64,000 bases of DNA from Oleidesulfovibrio sp964593925. GTDB lineage: Bacteria; Desulfobacterota; Desulfovibrionia; Desulfovibrionales; Desulfovibrionaceae. Shown in pieces: positions 42,027 through 50,271 of the stretch. Location of the stretch: the NCBI GenBank assembly GCA_964593925.1, contig CAZQKM010000009.1:1-64000 (forward strand), read 5' to 3'. A program made the position numbers and the translations under genes. The notes under the pieces were generated by a model that worked only from the letters and a program-made list of their open reading frames with translations, was not told the DNA's origin and did not search any database. Each line of letters begins with the position of its first letter. The stretch's first letter is position 1.

Positions 42027-42239
42027 GTTGCCTCCGGTAAAGTATTTGATACTGGGTGGTTAGTACGTTTTTTACAAGTAAGACAGTGTGTTGTCGGGCA
42101 GATAGGAGCCTTTTGGAAGATGCATGGGGCTGCTGCTGATTGCTTTGATAGTTCACATGTTGGCTTCAACCCATGTGTACTTTTCTGTATTCATGGTGAA
42201 ACCACTTGAACAGGTCGATTTGAACGGTTTGGCAGCCCT
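42027..42239. other. Gap inside the kamA operon with a possible micro-ORF
   Basis: This 213-bp gap lies between the GNAT gene and the GNAT-HDAC gene on the minus strand. A 13-residue frame MNTEKYTWVEANM (42153-42194) with a weak AGTGG upstream is the only notable content. No terminator or hairpin of note was found. Confidence 0.4.
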
Positions 42240-42758
42240 CTACAGTACTTCCCGCCTGAAAATTATCTTATCGTCGCCTTTGCAGTAGAAATCTTTGAGC
42301 ACAGCCTCTGCTGTGAATCCTGTTCGTTCATAAAAACGGCGTGTCGCTGTATACTTTGGCGTGCCTGATGTTTCCGCAAAAAGCAGTCGGCCTCCTGCCC
42401 CGCGAACATCGCCTCTCACTTCTTCAAGCAGGGTTGTCCCCAGCCCCATGTGTTGGCAGTGTGGATTTACGGCGATCCAGTACAGATCATATGTGCCTTC
42501 TGTGGCAGGGGTTGGACCGTAGCACGCATACCCAGCCACAGTCGTTTCCATCTGTGCAAATACAAATAAGTATCCGGAGGCTGCTCCATACTGCAGGTGC
42601 TTGATTACAAGCTCCTCTGCAATGTCAACTTCTTCTGTCGTAAAGAATTCGGTGTCTTTTACAATGGCTTTGACAGTCGCAACATCCGTCGGCAGCACAA
42701 CTCGGCGGAAGGTGACGCCCTGTGGTATTGTTATTGAATGGGGTGTGGTATTACGCAT
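42240..42758 (-). CDS. GNAT-family N-acetyltransferase
   Basis: This 172-residue cytoplasmic acetyltransferase has the acetyl-CoA motif VNPHCQHMGLGTTLLEEVRGDVRG and the later FAETSGTPKYTATRRFYERTGF block typical of GNAT enzymes acting on small amines or amino acids. ATG 42758 overlaps the end of the upstream ATP-grasp gene by 8 bases, so it is translationally coupled; the frame is open to 42797. In methanogens and some bacteria a kamA-like mutase plus a GNAT makes N-epsilon-acetyl-beta-lysine; here the extra ligases suggest a more complex product. Confidence 0.9.
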   Translation of the reverse strand: MRNTTPHSITIPQGVTFRRVVLPTDVATVKAIVKDTEFFTTEEVDIAEELVIKHLQYGAASGYLFVFAQMETTVAGYACYGPTPATEGTYDLYWIAVNPHCQHMGLGTTLLEEVRGDVRGAGGRLLFAETSGTPKYTATRRFYERTGFTAEAVLKDFYCKGDDKIIFRREVL

Positions 42759-43827
42759 GGCCTTTTCCGGTAGACGATATTCCGTTGCCACAAGCATCCA
42801 TAACTATCATATCAACGAGAGCGTCAAAGGGTATCCCGTCTTTGAGCGCTGCAGCCGCCAGCCCTGCATCAGGGGCAATGCAAGGGTTGGAGTTTACATC
42901 TATGATGAACGTCCGAAATGGAAGCTGTGCAGAACCATCTCCGGCCACGCGAAAGTCCACCCGCGCGTATCCTGCAAGGCCAAAAGCCTTCCAGCATGCT
43001 GTCGTTGCCTCGCTCAGCATGTCAAGCAGAGGGATGTCTGACTCTGGAAAGTCAAAACGACGCACGGTGCTGTGGTATTCAAAGGTATCATCATGCCATT
43101 TGGCGGCATACCCGACAATTTTTGGCCTGTCAGCAGTAAAACCGGTAAATGCTAACTCTGCAAAAGGCAGAACTCGCACACCGCCCTGTCCATCTGCAAC
43201 GGCTGCTATATTAAACTCTCTCCCGTCAATATAACGCTCTGCAAACCATTGCCCACCATGATTTGATCGGCATCTGGCAAGGGTAGCGGTAACGTCTTCG
43301 GTGGCAGTGGCATCCACCAGACAAGAGTCATCAATACCCAGCGAAGCATGTTCATGGACTGACTTGCACAGGTAGCGGCTCGGCACAAAGGTGTCATGCC
43401 CGTGAAACAGCTCGTCCATTCCCCCACATGTACCGTCTTCTTTTATCCACGCAGGCGTATGTAGCCCCGCAGCATTCAAGACTTGCTTGCACGTCAGTTT
43501 GTCGCCGGAAAGCGTCATCGACTGTGCATCTGCGCCTGTAAAGGGGATGCCGAGGTGGGCATAGAGTGCCGGAGCCAGCGGAGCCAGCCGGATGTTGTTT
43601 TCCAGTTCTTCAACAAGATTGAATACAACATCAGGAGCGAAGGTCGACAGTCTTGTACTGGCGGCCTTCAGATCAAGATCCATGGCCATAAGTTCCGCTT
43701 TATGTCCGCGGGCAAGCAGTGCCTTGCGTACGGCATTAGCCTGAGAGAGCGTATCCTCTTGATCCGGCCTGCCTACCAGGCCGTTGGCATCATGGGCGAT
43801 TGTATTGTGAACAACGGCAATACGCAT
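42751..43827 (-). CDS. ATP-grasp ligase (D-Ala-D-Ala ligase-like), second of two
   Basis: This 358-residue ATP-grasp enzyme resembles D-alanine-D-alanine ligases. Visible blocks are an N-terminal MRIAVVHNTIAHDANG, VVFNLVEELENN, GIPFTGADAQSMTLSGDKLTCKQVL, WFAERYIDGREFNIAAV and the metal-binding C-terminal FIIDVNSNPCIAPDAGLAAA. It joins a carboxylate to an amine or amino acid using ATP. It lies 2 bases after the other ATP-grasp gene and overlaps the GNAT gene. The sequence differs clearly from its neighbour, so the two probably add different building blocks. A true Ddl role is unlikely, as cell-wall ligases are not found in pairs beside kamA. Confidence 0.88.
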   Translation of the reverse strand: MRIAVVHNTIAHDANGLVGRPDQEDTLSQANAVRKALLARGHKAELMAMDLDLKAASTRLSTFAPDVVFNLVEELENNIRLAPLAPALYAHLGIPFTGADAQSMTLSGDKLTCKQVLNAAGLHTPAWIKEDGTCGGMDELFHGHDTFVPSRYLCKSVHEHASLGIDDSCLVDATATEDVTATLARCRSNHGGQWFAERYIDGREFNIAAVADGQGGVRVLPFAELAFTGFTADRPKIVGYAAKWHDDTFEYHSTVRRFDFPESDIPLLDMLSEATTACWKAFGLAGYARVDFRVAGDGSAQLPFRTFIIDVNSNPCIAPDAGLAAAALKDGIPFDALVDMIVMDACGNGISSTGKGHA

Positions 43828-43829
43828 GG

Positions 43830-44864
43830 TTATGCCATTCTCAGCGGCCGGCCTGCCTGCTTGTCTGTAGAGGTATCAGGCGTAGCCTGCAAGCCCAGGC
43901 GTCTGAGAGCAGAGTTCATGATTTCACCGATGAGCTGCTCATAGCGGATACCAGCCTTGTAGCACATGATGGGAAGATCAGAACTGACCGGGTGCAGGCC
44001 TGCCAGAGGATTCACCTCGATAAAGTTGGGTATACCGGCAGCATCAAAGCGTATGTCCATGCGGCCACCATCACGGCAGCCGAGAGCGCGCCACGCTTCC
44101 AACGCAACGGTTTTAGCTTTTTCTGCCTCGTCATCATCGGCAAGGCGGTACTGTATTCTATTTAGATACTCTGCTTTGTTCACGTATCCGTATACATCAG
44201 ATTCCGCAGTCGGAGCAAAGATCACTTCCAGAGCTCCCAACGCCTTGGCGTCGGCACCTGTGCCCACAATACCTATTGTCAGTTCACGGCCGGCGAGGAA
44301 TGTCTCAACCAGCACAGGCTGGTTGTGGCGAGTAATAAGACGCTCACATGCTGCCGTAAGCTCTTCAATATTCTGTACTTTGGACGCTGCGCTCACGCCG
44401 ATGCCGGTGCCTTCTGCAACAGGTTTGACAAACAGTGGATAAGGCAGATCGATGGAGGCTACCTGTGAAAGGCGCTCAATCACGACAAAGTCCGCAGTGG
44501 GAATGCCTTTGTCACGCACCACGTGCTTGGTAACACCTTTGTGCAGACACAAGCCCAAGGTCATGGCATCTGAAAACACATAGGGAATTTTATAGTAGTC
44601 TAGCAGTGCAGGAACCTGGCTTTCACGCCCGAAGCCGTGCAGCCCTTCTGCAATGTTGAACACGATATCCCACCTTTGGTCCTGTAGCAGGGCCGAAGCC
44701 AGCATGGGCAGAGCGCCGATGCGCATGGTTTTGTATCCTTGGGCTTGCAAAGCAGATTCAATGCCTTCAATTGTTGCAGGGCTGTCGAATTCTGCTGCTT
44801 CTTCTTCAGAGTACCCTAAGGCAATGTAGTCGTCTTTTAGGTCGTATGTGATGCCTACAAGCAC
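43830..44864 (-). CDS. ATP-grasp ligase (D-Ala-D-Ala ligase-like), first of two
   Basis: This ATP-grasp enzyme of about 344 residues shows VFNIAEGLHGFGRESQVPALLDYYKIPYVFSD-type features (IVFNIAEGLHGFGRESQ), GLCLHKGVTKHVVRDKGI, PLFVKPVAEGTGIGVS, VLVETFLAGRELTIGI and the metal-binding NFIEVNPLAGLHPVSSDLP. I prefer a GTG start at 44864 (MLVGITYDLKDDY) because GGAGA lies just upstream inside the kamA end; the ATG at 44912 would add 16 residues and overlap kamA by 58 bases. The reaction type is clear (ATP-dependent C-N ligation), the substrates are not. The product of KamA, beta-lysine, is the natural candidate. Confidence 0.87.
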   Translation of the reverse strand: MLVGITYDLKDDYIALGYSEEEAAEFDSPATIEGIESALQAQGYKTMRIGALPMLASALLQDQRWDIVFNIAEGLHGFGRESQVPALLDYYKIPYVFSDAMTLGLCLHKGVTKHVVRDKGIPTADFVVIERLSQVASIDLPYPLFVKPVAEGTGIGVSAASKVQNIEELTAACERLITRHNQPVLVETFLAGRELTIGIVGTGADAKALGALEVIFAPTAESDVYGYVNKAEYLNRIQYRLADDDEAEKAKTVALEAWRALGCRDGGRMDIRFDAAGIPNFIEVNPLAGLHPVSSDLPIMCYKAGIRYEQLIGEIMNSALRRLGLQATPDTSTDKQAGRPLRMA

Positions 44865-46195
44865 AGCTCTTCTCCATTGGTGCAATAAGTGCTGTGTATA
44901 CCTGATTCGCAAGTTACAGTCAGTGGTGCTGCGGGATCATAGGAACGATACAGCCCCCCTTCGTAATTTCGCAGTACGAGATCTTCTCCATCATAGCCCT
45001 GAACATAGTCGGGCATGAGCGGAATTTTGCCACCGCCACCAGGGGCATCCACAACATACATTGGAATAGCATAGCCGGAAGTAAAGCCGCGCATACCGCG
45101 GATGATATCCACGCCCTTATAGATAGAAGTACGGAAATGAGCCGTACCCTGCACCGGATCGCAATGGTAAAGGTAGTAGGGACGGACACGGGTTTTCAAC
45201 AGGCCGTGCATGAGGCGTGTCATCGTAGGCACATCATCATTGATGCCTTTGAGCAATACCGTCTGGCTGCCCAGCGGAATGCCTGCATCTGCCAGGCGGC
45301 CAAGAGCCTGAACAGATTCAGGGGTGATCTCTGCTGGGTGTATGCAGTGGATGCTCATAAACAGCGGGTGGTACCGGCGCAGCATACGCACCAACGCGAG
45401 AGTAATGCGTTGCGGCATTACCATTGGGGCTTTGGTTCCTATGCGGATGAACTCCAGATGCGGGATGCGATGCAGCTGCGACAACAGGTGGTTAAGCGCA
45501 GCATCCGACATGGTCAGTGGATCTCCACCGGAAATGAGCACATCACGGATTTCTGGATGATTTTCAATGTATTCGATTGCTGCAGGCCAGCGTTTACGCA
45601 CAGTATTTGTGGAACACGGTTTGCCCACACGGCGTGAGCGGGTACAGTACCGGCAATAAGCAGCGCAGGTATCTGTAGCAAGAAACAGTACTCTATCAGG
45701 GTAGCGATGAACAAGACCCGGCACGGGGCTGTGGCTGTCTTCGCCAAGGGGGTCTGCGGATTCACCGGTGTTTAGCGCCCATTCGGAAACCGTGGGAACC
45801 ATGGTGCGACGCAACGGGTCAGCTGGATTCTGCGGATCAAACTGCGCTGCGTAATAGGGGGTAATGCCCAGTGGTAAGGCCGCAAGACCTGTTCCTGCAC
45901 CAATTTCTTCTTCAGAAAGTGACAGCATGGTTCCCAGCGTATCAAGTGAAGTGATGCGGTTGGCGTACTGCCACCGCCAGTCCGACCAGGTTTTCTGGCA
46001 GACGTCAGGGTAAAAGCGTTTGCGGAACGCATCTGAGCGGCAACTCAGAGCAAAAGTGGTAGTAGAAAGGCCGCTCAGTGAAATCGGATGTGAGTTGAAC
46101 AGATCAATGCTCTGTATAGGGGATTCTGAATGAAGTCCCACAAGGGAGGGAGGCTCCGCAGGGGCCTGCTCTGTTGCTGTGTTGCTGATAGCCAC
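44855..46195 (-). CDS. kamA: Lysine 2,3-aminomutase (radical SAM, KamA family)
   Basis: This 446-residue radical SAM/PLP enzyme converts L-lysine to beta-lysine in family members. The [4Fe-4S] motif CAAYCRYC is at about residues 176-183, and ISGGDPLTMSD follows. YYLYHCDPVQGTAHFRT carries an Asp matching the lysine-binding Asp of lysine aminomutases, and VVDAPGGGGKIPLMPDY carries the second Asp and the PLP lysine. Both Asp are retained, which favours lysine over glutamate as substrate. GTG 46195 is the start, with GGAG six bases upstream. It is the first gene of the operon, behind a sigma-54 promoter. A YjeK/EpmB role is less likely because of the length and the operon. Confidence 0.9.
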   Translation of the reverse strand: MAISNTATEQAPAEPPSLVGLHSESPIQSIDLFNSHPISLSGLSTTTFALSCRSDAFRKRFYPDVCQKTWSDWRWQYANRITSLDTLGTMLSLSEEEIGAGTGLAALPLGITPYYAAQFDPQNPADPLRRTMVPTVSEWALNTGESADPLGEDSHSPVPGLVHRYPDRVLFLATDTCAAYCRYCTRSRRVGKPCSTNTVRKRWPAAIEYIENHPEIRDVLISGGDPLTMSDAALNHLLSQLHRIPHLEFIRIGTKAPMVMPQRITLALVRMLRRYHPLFMSIHCIHPAEITPESVQALGRLADAGIPLGSQTVLLKGINDDVPTMTRLMHGLLKTRVRPYYLYHCDPVQGTAHFRTSIYKGVDIIRGMRGFTSGYAIPMYVVDAPGGGGKIPLMPDYVQGYDGEDLVLRNYEGGLYRSYDPAAPLTVTCESGIHSTYCTNGEELCL

Positions 46196-46275
46196 GATTA
46201 ACTCCGATTCTAAAGTAAAAGTGATAATTTTCGCCCGTTATCAGGTGGGATGCAGGGCGGAATGAAGCTACCTAA

Positions 46276-46292
46276 AGCAACGTATGTGCCAA
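46276..46292 (-). promoter_or_regulatory. Sigma-54 promoter of the kamA operon
   Basis: On the minus strand TTGGCACATACGTTGCT matches the sigma-54 consensus TGGCAC-N5-TTGC exactly, with GG and GC ten bases apart. It lies 81-97 bases upstream of the kamA start. The gene just upstream encodes a sigma-54 activator. Confidence 0.9.
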
Positions 46293-46345
46293 TATCTTAA
46301 TGGACTGTATTAAATGGAAATATTGTTATACCAGAATTTTTATAC

Positions 46346-46362
46346 CGGAACATAAAGTTCCG
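46346..46362. promoter_or_regulatory. 17-bp palindrome A, activator site for the kamA promoter
   Basis: CGGAACATAAAGTTCCG has perfect 6-bp arms around a 5-base AT spacer. It lies about 65 bases upstream of the sigma-54 promoter, where enhancer-binding proteins normally bind. Confidence 0.75.
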
Positions 46363-46463
46363 ATTACAGAGGCATTTATGGAAAAAAGCAGCCTGTAATG
46401 CGCTTATACAGCAGAAAAGGTGGGAGTGCTGGCATAGAATGATAAGTTCCGCTTTGTATCCTG

Positions 46464-46480
46464 CGGAACTTTATATTCCG
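46464..46480. promoter_or_regulatory. 17-bp palindrome B, second activator site
   Basis: CGGAACTTTATATTCCG has the same half-sites and spacing as palindrome A, with one mismatch in the right arm. It overlaps the stop codon of the activator gene (46471-46473). An extra inverted GTTCCGC half-site lies at 46446-46452. Confidence 0.7.
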
Positions 46481-47808
46481 CTTTTGTGCTTTTTGTAGCG
46501 GGCCTTGTCGATGTCATAGCGGGAAAGCAGTTTACGCAGCTGACGGGTGGTTATGCCTGCACGCTCTGCCGTAAGGTTTATTCTACCTTTGCATTCTGCA
46601 AGCAGCTCTTCGATATAGCGGCGTTGGGCCTGCTCTTTTGCCTGATTGCGTACTTCTGCAAGCGGTAGCGAAAGATCCAGCGAGACGTTGGTAAGGGGGG
46701 CTCCGCCGGAAAAAAGATCCTGCGGGAAGTTGTCGGGCGAAAGCATGTGCGAAGTTTCCAGAATGTATGCCCGCTCCATTAGATTTTCCAATTCGCGGAT
46801 GTTTCCTGGCCATGCATAACGCTGAAACGCTTCCAGAACATCAGGGTGGATACCATGAATTTTTTTTAATTGTTGCTGGCGAAGGCGTTGCAGAAATGCC
46901 TCTGCCAGCAGTGGGATGTCTTCGCGCCGTTCACGAAGGGCAGGTACCTTGACAGGAAAAACATTAAGGCGGAACAGCAGGTCTGCTCGGAATTCACCCT
47001 TGCGTACCAGCTCTTCCAAGTCAACGTTACTGGCGGCAACAATGCGGGCTTCCATGGGAATGTCGTTGACATCACCTACGCGCTGAAACACCTTGTCCTG
47101 CAGGACCTGTAATAGGCGAACCTGAGTGGAAAGCGAGATGGTGCCGATTTCATCAAGAAATATTGTGCCCTTGGAGGCAACTTCAAATCTGCCGGATTTG
47201 CGTTTGCTGGCGCCGGTAAACGCACCTTTTTCATGACCAAAGAGCTCACTTTCCACCAGTGTTTCAGGAATGGCACCGCAATGGACACCTATGAAAGGCC
47301 CCTTGGCACGGTTGCTCTGGGCGTGAATGAGTTTTGCCAAAACACCTTTGCCGGTGCCGGTTTCGCCATAGAGCAGTACTGTGGAGTCTGTGGCAGCAAC
47401 CCTACAGACTTTATCAAAAATTGTCTGCATGGCTGGACTTTTTATTTGCTGCAGCGGGACGCGAATTTTTCCACTATCCGCAGAGCGCAGGTATTCAAGT
47501 TCTGTCTGCATCATGCGTGATTCGCGCAGGCTTTCCAGCACATAGGCAGCTTCTTCGGTTGAAACAGGATATGTTAGGTAATTGTCTGCCCCGGCCCGGA
47601 CAGACTTGACAGCCTCGCGGATATTATCTTGTTTTGCCAGTACGATGACCTCAAGGTTTGGTGCAATGGTCCACAGCGCACGGAGCGCTGTGCGGATGGT
47701 ATCAATGCTGCGTACCGGTGAACGATCAATCCATGAAACATCTACAAAGAGCACGTCGGGAATGCGACGAGCCAGTGCGGTCTGCAGGTCTTCAGGGTAG
47801 CAAACCAT
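46471..47808 (-). CDS. Sigma-54-dependent activator with degenerate receiver domain
   Basis: This 445-residue NtrC-type enhancer-binding protein has an AAA+ domain (about 118-360) with Walker A GETGTGKG (about 146), ESELFGHEKGAFTGA containing the sigma-54 contact loop GAFTGA (about 198), Walker B GTIFLDEIG and the arginine-finger region. A Fis-type helix-turn-helix lies at the C-terminus (INLTAERAGITTRQLRKLL). The N-terminus is receiver-like but degenerate: VLFVDVSWID keeps one Asp, and the conserved Lys is replaced (NYLTYPVS). Coding similarity seems to continue upstream of ATG 47808 (YYLVATDNQPAAKAI in frame) but without a standard start codon. It probably binds the paired palindromes and drives the kamA operon. 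Confidence 0.92.
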   Translation of the reverse strand: MVCYPEDLQTALARRIPDVLFVDVSWIDRSPVRSIDTIRTALRALWTIAPNLEVIVLAKQDNIREAVKSVRAGADNYLTYPVSTEEAAYVLESLRESRMMQTELEYLRSADSGKIRVPLQQIKSPAMQTIFDKVCRVAATDSTVLLYGETGTGKGVLAKLIHAQSNRAKGPFIGVHCGAIPETLVESELFGHEKGAFTGASKRKSGRFEVASKGTIFLDEIGTISLSTQVRLLQVLQDKVFQRVGDVNDIPMEARIVAASNVDLEELVRKGEFRADLLFRLNVFPVKVPALRERREDIPLLAEAFLQRLRQQQLKKIHGIHPDVLEAFQRYAWPGNIRELENLMERAYILETSHMLSPDNFPQDLFSGGAPLTNVSLDLSLPLAEVRNQAKEQAQRRYIEELLAECKGRINLTAERAGITTRQLRKLLSRYDIDKARYKKHKSGI

Positions 47809-48287
47809 GGCCAGCTCTGCTTGAGTGGAAAAGCTGCGGCTGATGGCTTTGGCGGCAGGTTGGTTATCTGTGGCAACAAGATAGTACTGCCTACAGCGTG
47901 TCTCAGGTGTAAGCGATGTTATAAATTATATCTTGAAATCAGACAGGTGGCCTACCCATTCAATGCGTTTTTTACTGTGGATTGGCAAGTGATATTTGAA
48001 CAATATCCTCCGCTGTTCACAGAATAAATTTTAGGGTATTGGAAAAGTTTTTCATGGCCTGTAGGGCCTGGGTTGTACTATTATACCTGCGGAGCATTCC
48101 GCCTGGAAGGACTCAGAACCCCGCTCTCTTTGATGTATTCCTTTCATATTTCCTTAATGTGCCAAACTCTATGGATAAGCGTGTGGGGCGAGGGCAGTTA
48201 TTCTTTTGGCTCCAGAAACGCGAAAGCCGCACAATGCGTGGCTGTTTTGTAAGGTTTTTGATGAGGCGGGCTGTTTGGGGGGGCTTT
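47809..48287. other. Intergenic region upstream of the sigma-54 activator gene
   Basis: This 479-bp gap contains, at 47809-47924, an in-frame upstream extension of the activator that reads as receiver-like protein but has no ATG, GTG or TTG before the stop TAA. The rest shows no supported gene. The plus-strand frames here overlap the GntR gene and are not convincing. Confidence 0.5.
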
Positions 48288-48977
48288 TTATCTACGACCC
48301 AAGCGAGGTGCTTGTTCCTTGGAACGTATATGGGCTATTACGAAATCCTTACCGTTGGGGATATAGCCATCTACCCACCTTTTTGCGCCTTCTACGTCGC
48401 CCGCAAGTATCATTTCTGTCATCCGACGATGGTTGGCGACTTCTTTTTGGGTATCATCCCGGTCGTTTTCGATACAGGCGATGATGACCTGCAAGGTCTG
48501 CATCAGGCTTTCTTCCAGCTCCGCGAGCTTTAGGCTCCCGGTTAATCCCACAAGGGATTTGTGATAGTTGATATGCGCATTGGCAATCACCACCGGGTCG
48601 TCCTGGTTTGCGACGGCTTCATAGGCAGAAGTACTCTTTTTCAGTGCGTGCAATAGGTGTTCGGGAGCTGAGGGGATGCATTCACAGGCCTTGATTTCCA
48701 AGATGTGGCGGGTCAAAAAAATGTCGTCTATTTCATTGAGATTCAATTTTCGAACCGATGCCCCCTTGTTCGGCAAATGCACCACAAGCTCTTCTGCCGA
48801 TAGGATGCGCAGGGCTTCCCGTATTGACCCACGAGAAACGCCAAGAGAGCGGGAGAGCGCAACTTCTTTAAGTTGATCCTCAGGCAGAAAGGCTCCCTTG
48901 AAAATGGCACGCCGCAGTGTTTCGGCTATTTTTTCAACGCCGCTCACCTCAATTTTTTTCGTCAGATTGGTTTGCAT
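48288..48977 (-). CDS. GntR-family regulator, FadR/FCD subfamily
   Basis: This 229-residue repressor-type protein has an N-terminal GntR winged helix (IAETLRRAIFKGAFLPEDQL, LSRSLGVSRGSIREALRIL, GASVRKL) and a C-terminal all-helical FCD ligand domain (ANAHINYHKSLVGL with the metal-site His, later HRRMTEMILAGDVEGA). FCD regulators usually respond to small acids or amino acid derivatives. It ends the ABC-aroM-hutI operon, 6 bases after the HutI-like gene stop, and likely regulates it by binding the paired TTGTnnGACAA sites at 53799-53823. Confidence 0.92.
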   Translation of the reverse strand: MQTNLTKKIEVSGVEKIAETLRRAIFKGAFLPEDQLKEVALSRSLGVSRGSIREALRILSAEELVVHLPNKGASVRKLNLNEIDDIFLTRHILEIKACECIPSAPEHLLHALKKSTSAYEAVANQDDPVVIANAHINYHKSLVGLTGSLKLAELEESLMQTLQVIIACIENDRDDTQKEVANHRRMTEMILAGDVEGAKRWVDGYIPNGKDFVIAHIRSKEQAPRLGRR

Positions 48978-48983
48978 AATGGG

Positions 48984-50237
48984 CTACCTTGCTGCTTGCC
49001 AAACAACGTTCCCCTGAGAAATTGTCGCTTCCAGCAGAGGGGCACCGATAGCTGTTCCCAGTTGATTGGGGTGCTCGCAGTTGAAAATAGTCACATCACC
49101 ACGTTTACCCACATCCAATGAGCCCCGATCTTGGTTTTTACCCAGCGCGTATGCGGCATTCAAGGTTGCGCCAACAATGGCCTGCGCCGGTGTAAATCGA
49201 AACCAGGAACACGCCGCTGCCATGGTCAACGGCAAAGAAGTGGCTTGAAAAGACGAGCAATAATCGGTGGCCACAGCCACGGGCACGTTGTTTTCCATGA
49301 ATAGCCGCCCGTTGGCTTTTCTAGTATCAAGGTAGAACTGTTCGGCTATAGGCAGCAGCACGGCAACGGTTTGTGTAGCTCCTACGGCCTTGATTTCGGC
49401 ATCTGGGGTGTAGGTCAGATGATCCGCGGAGAGTGCGTTTCCCTCAACAGCAGTACGCCAGCCAAGCGAGTCGGAAGAGGCATCGGCATGCACACGCACA
49501 GGTAACCCCAGGGAGTGGGAATATTCAATAAGTTCCTTTGCCTGCTCCATGGAAAAATCACCATGCTCACAAGAAAGGTCCTGCGATTCCGCAATGCCCT
49601 GCTCAAGTACCGCCGGAAGCATCTCGTTCTTGACGCTTGCCACAAACTCTTGGGTGCTGCGACCGTCCTGAGGGGCGATGTGGGCGCCAAGAAAGGTAAA
49701 AACGATATCCATCCAGGTTTGTTTGGAAGCCTCTTTGAGCAAGCGTAAGAGGCGCAGTTCTCCATTCTTATCCAATCCGTAGCCGGATTTCACTTCAAGC
49801 GTAGTCACACCGCCAGCCGCAATCTGCGTAAAGGCCCACACAGCTTGGTTCACGAGAGCTTCGTCGCTGGCCCTGCGGGTGTTCTCAATGGTGGACCAGA
49901 TGCCGCCGCCTTCTTTTCTGATTTCTTTGCCGCTGGCTCCTTCGAGCCTTCGAACGTATTCCCAGTGGCGGTTGCCGGCAAAAATAGGGTGAGAATGGCA
50001 TTCCACCAGTCCTGGCAGGACGGTTTTGTCCGTGGCGTCCAACATGGGGGCACCTTTGGGAAAATCATGCAAAACATGACTGGTCGGCCCCACGGCAACG
50101 ATCTTGCCCTCTCGAATAGCCACGGCTCCATCGGGGATGATGTTCAACTCGCTCTGGGCTTTTCCCGCTCGTGGTTGGTTGTCGTCAGAGACACAGACCA
50201 GATTTTTTGCATGCACTATGGTAAGATTACCGTTCAT
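48984..50237 (-). CDS. Imidazolonepropionase-like amidohydrolase (HutI family)
   Basis: This 417-residue enzyme resembles HutI, which opens 4-imidazolone-5-propanoate to N-formimino-glutamate in histidine breakdown. Visible motifs are LPGLVECHSHPIFAGNRHWEYVRRLEG, EGGGIWSTIENTR, TTLEVKSGYGL, and later VRVHADASSDS, SADHLTYT and VAVATDYCSS. The usual HutI has PHTH where this has CHSH, and VHADQ where this has VHADA. No hutH, hutU or hutG is near, so it may act on a related cyclic ureide or imidazolone that the neighbouring ABC system imports. Overall length is typical of HutI. Confidence 0.8.
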   Translation of the reverse strand: MNGNLTIVHAKNLVCVSDDNQPRAGKAQSELNIIPDGAVAIREGKIVAVGPTSHVLHDFPKGAPMLDATDKTVLPGLVECHSHPIFAGNRHWEYVRRLEGASGKEIRKEGGGIWSTIENTRRASDEALVNQAVWAFTQIAAGGVTTLEVKSGYGLDKNGELRLLRLLKEASKQTWMDIVFTFLGAHIAPQDGRSTQEFVASVKNEMLPAVLEQGIAESQDLSCEHGDFSMEQAKELIEYSHSLGLPVRVHADASSDSLGWRTAVEGNALSADHLTYTPDAEIKAVGATQTVAVLLPIAEQFYLDTRKANGRLFMENNVPVAVATDYCSSFQATSLPLTMAAACSWFRFTPAQAIVGATLNAAYALGKNQDRGSLDVGKRGDVTIFNCEHPNQLGTAIGAPLLEATISQGNVVWQAAR

Positions 50238-50271
50238 TTTACCCTCTGCTTATCCAACTGGAATGGCGGAT

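Noticed and set aside
48039..48533. 164-codon plus-strand frame near the GntR gene
   Set aside because: It overlaps the 3' half of the well-supported GntR/FCD gene and lacks a ribosome site.
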